The notes beneath the pieces are model-generated. The model searched no databases and had not been told where the DNA came from. It saw only the letters and a list, made by a program, of their open reading frames with translations. A program made the translations under genes and the position numbers. Source: Alphaproteobacteria bacterium (GTDB lineage: Bacteria > Pseudomonadota > Alphaproteobacteria > Rhizobiales > Hyphomicrobiaceae). Taken from it: DNA of 51,022 nucleotides. The stretch is taken from NCBI GenBank assembly GCA_022600345.1, contig JAHZKP010000036.1:1-51022 (forward strand), in the 5' to 3' direction. Positions 43,910 to 51,022 of this stretch are shown piece after piece. Position 1 is the first letter of the stretch. The number at the start of each line of letters is the position of its first letter.

Positions 43910-46812
43910 CATTCGGAGCCCTCGCATTCCTCAGCCCCTGGCTGCTGACCGGCCTTGCCGCACTGCCATTGATCTATTGGCTGCTGCGCACCTCGCCGCC
44001 GCGCCCCCGTCAGGTCACCTTCCCAGCAACACGCATCCTGGTCGGACTGGAAAATCGCGAAAAGACACCGGCAAAAACACCTTGGTGGCTGCTCTTGTTG
44101 CGGCTACTGGCCGCCGCACTCGTCATCTTTGCCCTCGCCGATCCGATCCTCAATCCTGAGCGGCGGACCACGGTGGCCGGCGACGGCCCTCTGGTGATCG
44201 TGGTTGACAACGGCTGGGCCGCCGCGCCCAACTGGGAAGACCGCAAGGCCATGATCGAGCGCCTCATAACCACGGCTGAAACGAGTGCCCGCCCTGTCGT
44301 CATTTTACCGACGGCAACCCACAGCGCTCAAACTCCGAAAATCGAAGCCCCCGCCCAAGCCCGCAACACGGCCCGCGCGCTCATCCCCGAGCCCTTCAAG
44401 CCCAACCGGGCATCAGCCTCGACCGCCCTTGAAACGATCCTGAAAAGTGCACCCGACGGCGTCAGCATCTTTTGGCTCACCGATGGCATCGACCACACCG
44501 GCGAGGGTGGTGACTTCGCAAAACTCCTGGCAGCCAGCGCCAAGGGCGGCACCTTCGCCGTCGTGACGGACCCACTTTCAGCTTCCCCCCTTGGGCTTGA
44601 AGCAAAAGTCGCCGCCGACGGCGGGCTCAATGCCCGGATCGTTAGAACAGGCGGGACGCCCCTGGAAGGCCGCCTCGATGCTTATTCCGCCCGCAGCGAA
44701 TTGTTGGGCGCAGCCCCGTTCCGCTTTTCATCCGGCCAGCAAGCCGCCACCGCATCATTCGACCTGCCTTTGGAATTGCGCAACCAGGTGACCCGCATCG
44801 CCATTTCCGATCAGCAATCGGCAGGCGCCGTCAGTCTGCTTGACGCCCGTGCCCGCCGCCAGCGCGTCGGCTTGATTTCCGGTGAATCCCGCGAACAGTC
44901 CCAACCCCTTCTGGCGCCGTTCTACTACATCGAAAAAGCGCTGGGACCGACGGCCGAAATCGTCAAACCCGCCGACAAGAATATTGCCGCTGGCATCGAA
45001 GCCGCCTTGCAACAAAATGCCAGCGTCCTGGTCCTCGCCGACATTGGAACGCTTCCCCCCTCGGCTTATGAGGACGCCGCCGACTGGGTCGACAAGGGCG
45101 GGCTGCTGATCCGTTTCGCAGGCCCCCGCCTGGAAAAGGGCGGCGATGACCTATTGCCGGTTCCCCTGCGCATCGGCGGTCGCACACTGGGTGGGGCACT
45201 GTCCTGGTCGACGCCGCAAAAACTCGCCGACTTCGACGACAACAGCCTGTTCGCCGGTCTTGCCGTGCCAGCCGACGTCACGATCCGCCGCCAGGTCCTC
45301 GCAGACCCCTCGCGCATTAGCGAAGACATTAGCGTCTGGGCCCGCCTGCAGGATGGAACGCCGCTTGTTACCGCAGCCAAGCGCGGCGACGGCCTTGTCG
45401 TCCTGTTCCACATCACCGGCAACACCGATTGGTCGAATGTCCCAATCTCGGGGCTGTTTGTTGAAATGCTCAACCGTATCGTCGGGTTGGGCCGTCTGGG
45501 CGGACCTACCGATACCAAGATCACCGGCAGCATCTCCAGCGCCAAGACCGCAGGAGAAGCAAGTGTTCTCAGCCCATTCGAGAACCTCGACGGCTACGGC
45601 CAGCCCGGTCCGCCGCCGCCAAACGCCCGCGCCATTCCTGCCGGCAAATTCTCAACGGTAAAGGCCGGCCCCGATCATCCCCCCGGTTATTACGGCGCAG
45701 CCGGCGCACCTCGCGCCCTCAACGTCATCGAGCCCGGTGCCGAACTGAAACCGCTGCCAACCCTGCCTTCGACCGCCACCAGATTGGGCTACACAACCGC
45801 CGACGCCCAACCAATCAAGCCCTGGCTGTTGGCGGCCGCCACCGGCCTGATCCTCATCGACATGATCGCCGTCCTGCTCATGCAGGGCCTTGCCGGCATG
45901 TTTGGTTCGCGCCGACCCGCTCAGGCAAACCCCAGCGCCACCAGTTCCGCCTCAAGGCCGGCCGGCATCGCAGTCGCAATTCTCGCGACCGGTCTCATCG
46001 GTTCAGCGGGCATTATGACCGCACCAAACCAGGCCGCGGCTCAGGCGCTCAACCTGCTGGAAAAAAAGGCCCTTCAGGCCACCGCCGACGTCACATTCGG
46101 TTACGTGCTGACAGGCGACAAGCGCATCGACGACACCAGCCGCATCGGACTGGCGGGCCTCTCCCGCGTCTTGAAGCTTCGCACCGCCGTCATCCCCGGC
46201 GATCCGATTGCCGTCGACGTCATCAACGATGAAATCTCGTTCTTCCCGGTACTCTACTGGCCCATCGAGCAAAACGCCCGGCCGCTACCCGAAAAGACGC
46301 TCAGTAAGATCGACGCCTACATGAAGCAGGGCGGCATGATCATCTTCGACACGCGCAACCAGGGAAGCGGAATGCCCTCAGGCCTGCCAACCGCAGGCCG
46401 GGCCCAGACACCGCTGCAAGCCATCATCGGCAAGCTCGATCTGCCACGCCTGGAGCCCGTTCCCGAAGGCCACGTGCTGACCAAATCGTTTTATCTGCTG
46501 CGCCAATTCCCCGGCCGCTGGGACGGCGGCCAGCTTTGGGTTGAAGCCGGCGGCGTACCCGACCGCGACGGCTCGCGTGAAGCCCGCCGCGCCGACGGCG
46601 TCACATCGATCCTGATCACCTCCAACGACTTTGCCTCCGCCTGGGCGCTCGATCCGCGCGGCCGCCCCTTGTTCCCGACTGTTCCCGGCGGTGAGATCCA
46701 GCGCGAAATGGCGTTTCGCACCGGCATCAATATCGTCATGCATGCGCTGACGGGAAACTACAAAGCCGACCAGGTCCACGTCCCAGCCCTGCTTGAACGA
46801 TTGGGACAATAG
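43906..46812 (+). CDS. BatA-like/DUF4159 membrane protein
   Basis: The 968-residue protein starts with the aerotolerance (BatA) N-terminal region, LAFLSPWLLTGLAALPLIYWLLRTSPPRPRQVTFPATRIL, and a second membrane segment (WWLLLLRLLAAALVIFALADPIL). A VWA-like part follows with a degenerate metal site, VIVVDNGWA. Around residues 640-665 and 685-705 there are further membrane segments. The last ~230 residues form DUF4159, with TFGYVLTGDKRIDDTSRIGLAGLSRVLKLRTAV, FPVLYWPIEQNARPLPEKTLSKIDAYMKQGGMIIFDTRNQ and a final HALTGNYKADQVHVPALLERLGQ. It is co-transcribed with moxR and DUF58 genes. It is likely an inner-membrane protein with a large periplasmic part; its function is unknown. Confidence 0.93.
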   Translation: MTFGALAFLSPWLLTGLAALPLIYWLLRTSPPRPRQVTFPATRILVGLENREKTPAKTPWWLLLLRLLAAALVIFALADPILNPERRTTVAGDGPLVIVVDNGWAAAPNWEDRKAMIERLITTAETSARPVVILPTATHSAQTPKIEAPAQARNTARALIPEPFKPNRASASTALETILKSAPDGVSIFWLTDGIDHTGEGGDFAKLLAASAKGGTFAVVTDPLSASPLGLEAKVAADGGLNARIVRTGGTPLEGRLDAYSARSELLGAAPFRFSSGQQAATASFDLPLELRNQVTRIAISDQQSAGAVSLLDARARRQRVGLISGESREQSQPLLAPFYYIEKALGPTAEIVKPADKNIAAGIEAALQQNASVLVLADIGTLPPSAYEDAADWVDKGGLLIRFAGPRLEKGGDDLLPVPLRIGGRTLGGALSWSTPQKLADFDDNSLFAGLAVPADVTIRRQVLADPSRISEDISVWARLQDGTPLVTAAKRGDGLVVLFHITGNTDWSNVPISGLFVEMLNRIVGLGRLGGPTDTKITGSISSAKTAGEASVLSPFENLDGYGQPGPPPPNARAIPAGKFSTVKAGPDHPPGYYGAAGAPRALNVIEPGAELKPLPTLPSTATRLGYTTADAQPIKPWLLAAATGLILIDMIAVLLMQGLAGMFGSRRPAQANPSATSSASRPAGIAVAILATGLIGSAGIMTAPNQAAAQALNLLEKKALQATADVTFGYVLTGDKRIDDTSRIGLAGLSRVLKLRTAVIPGDPIAVDVINDEISFFPVLYWPIEQNARPLPEKTLSKIDAYMKQGGMIIFDTRNQGSGMPSGLPTAGRAQTPLQAIIGKLDLPRLEPVPEGHVLTKSFYLLRQFPGRWDGGQLWVEAGGVPDRDGSREARRADGVTSILITSNDFASAWALDPRGRPLFPTVPGGEIQREMAFRTGINIVMHALTGNYKADQVHVPALLERLGQ

Positions 46813-46865
46813 AAAATGCAGCAACCACCTCGCCTCCCGCAGACAAGCCCAGCGAATGGAGCAAC

Positions 46866-48995
46866 ATGAACTGGTCTATCGACTTTGCACCGTTGATCCC
46901 CACGCCACTCGTCTGGGCAGGTGCGGTGATCGCTCTCGCCTTGATCGCCGTGATGCTGTTTCGCCGCACGCGTGGTGCGCCCCTGCGGGCGCTTGCCGTT
47001 GCCGCCATGCTGCTTGCGTTAATGAACCCGACGTTGCGCGAAGAAGAACGCGACTACCTTGCCAATATCGCCATCGTCGTCGTCGATGAAAGCACCAGCC
47101 AGGCACTTGCCGGCAGGCCCGAACAAACCTCCGCCATCCGCAGCGATTTGGAAAACCGGCTCGGCAACATCGACAACCTGGAAGTCAAATGGATCACTGC
47201 CAAATCGGGCACTGACGGCAAGGCCACCGGCACCGAGCTTTTCGCAGCCCTCTCCAAGGCCATGGCCAACACGCCTCCCGATCGCATTGCCGGCGCCATC
47301 ATGATTACCGATGGCCAGGCCCATGACGTGCCAGAGAACGCCGCAGCACTTGGCTTCGATGCCCCCGTACACGCGCTCATGACCGGCCGGCCGAACGAAT
47401 TCGACCGCCGCATCGAGATTATCACCGCACCGCGATACGGCATCGTCGGCCAATCCCGCGACATCGAACTGCGCGTCGTGGAAACCGGCGAAGTCGGAAC
47501 CCGCAGTTCGGCAGTGCGCCTGAACATCCGCCGTGAAGGCCAACCAGACGAATCCCGCATCACCCAAATCGGTCGCAAGGAACTAATCGAACTTCCCTTC
47601 CCCCATGCCGGCACCAACATCCTGGAGGTCGAACTGGAAACCGCAGACGGCGAACTGACACCGGCCAATAACCGCGTCGTCGTCGCTGCCGAGGGCGTGC
47701 GCGAAAACCTGCGCGTCCTCCTCGTTTCCGGCGAACCCCACGCCGGCGAGCGCACATGGCGCAACCTTCTAAAGTCGGATGCCGCAGTCGATCTGGTGCA
47801 CTTTACGATCCTGCGCCCGCCTGAAAAACAAGACGGCACGCCGATCAACCAGTTGTCGCTGATCGCCTTCCCAACGCGGGAGTTGTTCTCCGACAAGATC
47901 AACGACTTCGATCTGATCATCTTCGATCGCTACAAGCATCGCGGCATTCTGCGCCTGGGCTACTACGACAATATCGCCCGCTATGTGAACGACCATGGCG
48001 GCGCAGTCCTGATCGCAGCAGGCGATGATTTCGCCGGCCGCTACAGCTTGTTCCGCACGCCGCTCTCCCCCGTCATTCCCGGCAAGCCCAACGGCCGCGT
48101 GATCGAAAAACCTTTCAAGCCGTTGCTAACCGATGACGGCGCCCGCCATCCCGTGACCCGCGACCTGCCAGGCCTCGCCGGCAAGGGCAAAGAGCCAAAC
48201 TGGGGCCGCTGGTTCCGCCAGGTCGACGTTACCCCCGACCGCGGCAACATCCTGATGAATGGTGCAGAAAACAAACCGCTTCTGCTGCTCGACCGGCGCG
48301 GAGAGGGCCGCGTCGCCCTTCTGACCTCCGACCACGCTTGGTTGTGGGCGCGCGGATTTGAAGGCGGCGGGCCACACACCGACTTGCTGCGCAAACTCTC
48401 CCACTGGCTGATGAAGGAACCCGATCTGGAAGACGAACGCCTGATTGCCGAAGCAAAAGGCCTCAACGTCACCATCGAGCGCCACTCGATGCGCGATACG
48501 ATCGAGCCCGTCAGGCTGCTGACGCCAGGCGGCAATGAGGTCACGATCGAACTTGAACCTTCGCGGCCGGGCATCTGGCGCGGCACGGTCAAGGTCGACC
48601 TGCCAGGCCTGTATAAGGCCGAAAGCGACGCCCCCCCACCGGTCGGCAAACTGACGGCCGTCGCCTACGCGGGAACTGAAGATACCCGCGAAATGAGCGA
48701 AGTCACAGCCACGAAAAAGAAGCTCGATCCCGTCATTTCGGCGACTGGCGGTGGGGCCATCTGGACCAAAACCGGTGCGCTATTGGAAAGCAGCGATCCC
48801 TCTTCGGTCTCCGTCCCCCGCGTCACCATGCTGAAAAACGCCCGCGTTCTGGCTGGCTCCGGCTGGCTCGGCCTCAAGGATCGCGAGGCCTTCGTCACCA
48901 AGGGTGTAAAACTGACGCCGATGATGAACGGCTTTATCGCCCTGGCGGCACTGTTGGGCTTGCTCTCGCTGGCGTGGTGGCGCGAAGGCCGCTGA
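46866..48995 (+). CDS. VWA-like membrane protein of the MoxR cluster
   Basis: The 709-residue protein has two N-terminal membrane segments (residues ~11-30, PLVWAGAVIALALIAVMLF, and ~40-57, LRALAVAAMLLALMNPTL) and one near the C-terminus (MMNGFIALAALLGLLSLAWW). Between them is a VWA-like domain with an intact-looking metal site, VVVDESTS, followed by a beta-rich part. A class I glutamine amidotransferase-like region follows (LIIFDRYKHRGILRLGYYDNIARYVNDHGGAVLIAAGDDF), which here lacks an obvious catalytic Cys. Such proteins always accompany the DUF4159 gene in alphaproteobacteria. Together the four products probably form an envelope complex energised by MoxR; its substrate is unknown. Confidence 0.88.
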   Translation: MNWSIDFAPLIPTPLVWAGAVIALALIAVMLFRRTRGAPLRALAVAAMLLALMNPTLREEERDYLANIAIVVVDESTSQALAGRPEQTSAIRSDLENRLGNIDNLEVKWITAKSGTDGKATGTELFAALSKAMANTPPDRIAGAIMITDGQAHDVPENAAALGFDAPVHALMTGRPNEFDRRIEIITAPRYGIVGQSRDIELRVVETGEVGTRSSAVRLNIRREGQPDESRITQIGRKELIELPFPHAGTNILEVELETADGELTPANNRVVVAAEGVRENLRVLLVSGEPHAGERTWRNLLKSDAAVDLVHFTILRPPEKQDGTPINQLSLIAFPTRELFSDKINDFDLIIFDRYKHRGILRLGYYDNIARYVNDHGGAVLIAAGDDFAGRYSLFRTPLSPVIPGKPNGRVIEKPFKPLLTDDGARHPVTRDLPGLAGKGKEPNWGRWFRQVDVTPDRGNILMNGAENKPLLLLDRRGEGRVALLTSDHAWLWARGFEGGGPHTDLLRKLSHWLMKEPDLEDERLIAEAKGLNVTIERHSMRDTIEPVRLLTPGGNEVTIELEPSRPGIWRGTVKVDLPGLYKAESDAPPPVGKLTAVAYAGTEDTREMSEVTATKKKLDPVISATGGGAIWTKTGALLESSDPSSVSVPRVTMLKNARVLAGSGWLGLKDREAFVTKGVKLTPMMNGFIALAALLGLLSLAWWREGR

Positions 48996-49082
48996 TCGCG
49001 ATGACACCTCGCGATTTCCACCAATGGTGCGACTCACATTAGGCTGCCCGTCGATCCAGAATTTATCAGCGGGCACAAACAC

Positions 49083-50693
49083 ATGACACTCGCCTTCCAG
49101 ATCCTTCGCGCAAGCCACGCATCAGGCACCCATCATAAGCTCGCCCTGGATGCGTTGCTGCGCCTGACGGCCCCCGACTCGAAACGCTGGCAGCGCGTGT
49201 TTCTCAAACACACCCAGTTGTACGTCGAGGGCGCAAAAGCCCCCGACAAGGAATTCAAGGATTTCAAGAACCACGTCCTCCACCCCGGTGACGACTACTG
49301 GGGCGGCGCACCCGAAAAGGCGCGCAACTGGTACGGGCACCTGCTCGAAGCCCTGAGAAACGAAGACTGGAGCCAGGCTGCCTATTGCGCAGGCGTGCTG
49401 TCCCACTACTACACAGATCCCGTTCAACCCTTCCACACCGGCCAGTCCGATGCCGAAAGCGATATCCACGGGGCAACCGAATGGTCGATATCCAAATCCT
49501 ACGAATCCCTCATCCGTGAAACCGCCGGTCGCGACAGCGCCCAACAGGCTCCGCCCCCCTCGACCGGCGAGCAGTGGCTTCAGGATTATGTTTGCCTAGC
49601 AGCCGAAACCAGCCATGCCCACTATGAACGCCTGATCGCCCACTACGATTTCAAAATAGGCGTCGTCACACCGCAAGAGGGCCTCGACCCCGTCGCCCGC
49701 AATCTTGTCGGCGACCTGTTGATCTTCGCCCAATCAGGCTTGGCCCACATCCTCGACCGCGCGATCATCGAAGCCGGCGTCGAACCGCCCAACGTCAACC
49801 TGACGCCCGAAAGCGTTCTTGGCACCCTGAAGATACCGCTTCGCTGGGTCCTCAATCGCATCGAAGACAAGCAAACCCGCCGTCAGGTCGAAGCCATGTA
49901 TGACGAGTTGATGGCCACCGGCCGGGTCGACAAAACCCTACCTGAGGATGACCGCCAAATCCGCGATCTCCATGCCCGCGAAGTCGTTGCCAACCGCAAG
50001 GCCAACCAAACCGCCGAGCGCGCCAAACGCGTTTCCAGTGGCGGCGACAAAGCCAACCGGCAGACGCTGTCCAAGATATGGGAAACGGCCCGAGTTCCAA
50101 ACCCACCGGCACGTTCAGCACCTCACCAAGAACCCACCCAGGATAGTTCAGCCCCGCTTGCCCAGTTGCAAACCGAGCGACCCACCCCGCCTGCTCCAAC
50201 AAACATCGCGCCCGCCATAGCCAACCGAGTGGCGGACCGAAGCACAAATCGCGATCCCGCGCGCGCAACGCGTTACTACCTGAACGCCAGCGACGATATG
50301 GAAGCCGCCCCCTCGATTGGCGCAAAGACGGCTGCCAGATTGGAAAAGATCGGCCTCACCAAGGTTTCCCACCTTCTCGACGCAGACCCCGCCGATGTCG
50401 CGACACGTTTGGGCCACAGCCGCATCACGGCCGTCGATGTTACCCGCTGGCAGGATGAATCCCGGCTGATGATGTCTATTGCCGGTTTGCGGGTGACCCA
50501 GTCGCAAATGTTGGTCGGAGCCGGTTACCGCTACACAATCGACATTGCCGAAGCCAAGCCCGAGGAACTCTCAGCTGCGTTGCTTGCCTTTGCCGCAACC
50601 CAATCAGGCAAGCGGCTGCTGCGCGAAGGCACACCACCCGACATCGAAAAAATCAAGCTGTGGATCGACGAGGCCCACCTCGCCGCCGCCTAA
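49083..50693 (+). CDS. zinc-dependent phospholipase C-like/DUF4332 fusion protein
   Basis: The 536-residue protein has an N-terminal helical domain (~1-300) with the zinc phospholipase C-type histidine pattern: HVLHPGDDYW (67-71), AAYCAGVLSHYYTDPVQPFHTGQ (His108, Asp112, His118) and HGATE (His129). Further His residues lie at 178, 180 and 187. Then comes a Lys/Arg- and Pro-rich linker (~300-395). The C-terminal part (~400-530) is DUF4332, which resembles tandem helix-hairpin-helix motifs: MEAAPSIGAKTAARLEKIGLTKVSHLLDADPADVATRLGH, and SIAGLRVTQSQMLVGAGYRYTIDIAEAKPEEL. No signal peptide is seen, so it is probably cytoplasmic. A lipase or nuclease role with DNA contact is a guess. It follows the MoxR cluster after ~90 bases. 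Confidence 0.82.
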   Translation: MTLAFQILRASHASGTHHKLALDALLRLTAPDSKRWQRVFLKHTQLYVEGAKAPDKEFKDFKNHVLHPGDDYWGGAPEKARNWYGHLLEALRNEDWSQAAYCAGVLSHYYTDPVQPFHTGQSDAESDIHGATEWSISKSYESLIRETAGRDSAQQAPPPSTGEQWLQDYVCLAAETSHAHYERLIAHYDFKIGVVTPQEGLDPVARNLVGDLLIFAQSGLAHILDRAIIEAGVEPPNVNLTPESVLGTLKIPLRWVLNRIEDKQTRRQVEAMYDELMATGRVDKTLPEDDRQIRDLHAREVVANRKANQTAERAKRVSSGGDKANRQTLSKIWETARVPNPPARSAPHQEPTQDSSAPLAQLQTERPTPPAPTNIAPAIANRVADRSTNRDPARATRYYLNASDDMEAAPSIGAKTAARLEKIGLTKVSHLLDADPADVATRLGHSRITAVDVTRWQDESRLMMSIAGLRVTQSQMLVGAGYRYTIDIAEAKPEELSAALLAFAATQSGKRLLREGTPPDIEKIKLWIDEAHLAAA

Positions 50694-50743
50694 CAGGTCT
50701 TCAGGTCATGGCTGTCCCGTCAACTCCGGGCTGCAATTGTCGT

Positions 50744-51022
50744 CTAGCAGGCTGTTGAAAAACTCAGTGAGGTCGCGATGCGAGACGAAATTGGCTGCCG
50801 GCAAGACGCGTCCGGTGCAGGCGTGGTGGATCCCACGGCAAACCGGCGCAACGCAGCCCGGCAGTCAATTTCGTCGCATCCCCTTGGGACACCGCACTTT
50901 TTCGCCTCGGCGGCGTCGCGGCACTGGCACGATAAACCATATCGCGCTGCGCGCCGCTTCTGGCCGAATGCGAAAAAGTGACAGGTGTCGCGAGCCACAT
51001 GAGTTTTTCAACAGCCTGCTAG
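50744..51022 (-). mobile_element. 279-bp MITE-like element, copy 3 (inverted, complete)
   Basis: This is copy 2 in reverse orientation and again 279 bases long. Its ends are perfect 23-base inverted repeats, CTAGCAGGCTGTTGAAAAAC + TCA and the complement at the right, ending exactly on the last base of the window. It differs from copy 2 at scattered positions (for example TTCGTCGCATCC for the part around 50874). It lies 51 bases after the DUF4332 fusion gene. No transposase gene is inside. Confidence 0.88.

Overview
The window looks like part of an alphaproteobacterial chromosome, most likely Hyphomicrobiales (the broad Rhizobiales group). This is inferred from GC-rich coding sequence, a SUF iron-sulfur operon headed by an IscR-type regulator with an Irr-type operator, an Aap-type amino-acid ABC transporter, an Usg-like protein, and a MoxR/DUF58/DUF4159/VWA gene cluster. 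No rRNA, tRNA, CRISPR array, integrase or complete transposase was seen. The window begins 43 bases inside one copy of a 279-bp inverted-repeat element and ends on the last base of another, so it is probably a draft contig broken at repeats.

Left part (1-10.6 kb): a small cysteine-containing secreted protein, RecQ helicase, a gamma-glutamylcyclotransferase-like protein, a DUF433/DUF5615 toxin-antitoxin-like pair, and aspartate aminotransferase. The toxin-antitoxin pair lies between the intact 3' end of the aminotransferase gene and a diverged second copy of that 3' end. Then come small membrane or secreted proteins, two adjacent long palindromes beginning and ending in CTAG, an SDR oxidoreductase and a frameshifted TadG/VWA pilus-type gene.

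SUF operon (10.6-18.8 kb, minus strand): iscR-like, IscS-like desulfurase, sufB, two uncharacterised genes, sufC, sufD, sufS, sufT. A sigma70-like promoter carries a near-consensus Irr box (ICE) just after its -10 element. Together these genes mobilise sulfur from cysteine (two desulfurases), build clusters on SufBCD and probably deliver them with the help of SufT. No SufA-type carrier is encoded in the window.

Middle (19-38.5 kb): an alpha/beta hydrolase, AnmK, TyrRS, a very large AsmA/YhdP-like envelope protein, a Bcp peroxiredoxin, a bactofilin and an SbcD/SbcC-like (YhaO/YhaN-like) nuclease-ATPase operon. The middle copy of the 279-bp element sits in the promoter region shared by that operon and an L-2-hydroxyglutarate oxidase-like gene. 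Next come the amino-acid ABC transporter in the order P-J-Q-M and a GNAT acetyltransferase.

Right part (38.5-51 kb): a lipoprotein, then three tandem genes for tiny secreted proteins built on a 12-residue repeat (the most novel-looking locus here). These are followed by Usg, a membrane protein, a DUF1285 protein, the MoxR-DUF58-DUF4159-VWA membrane cluster, and a protein fusing a zinc phospholipase C-like domain to a DUF4332 helix-hairpin-helix-like domain.
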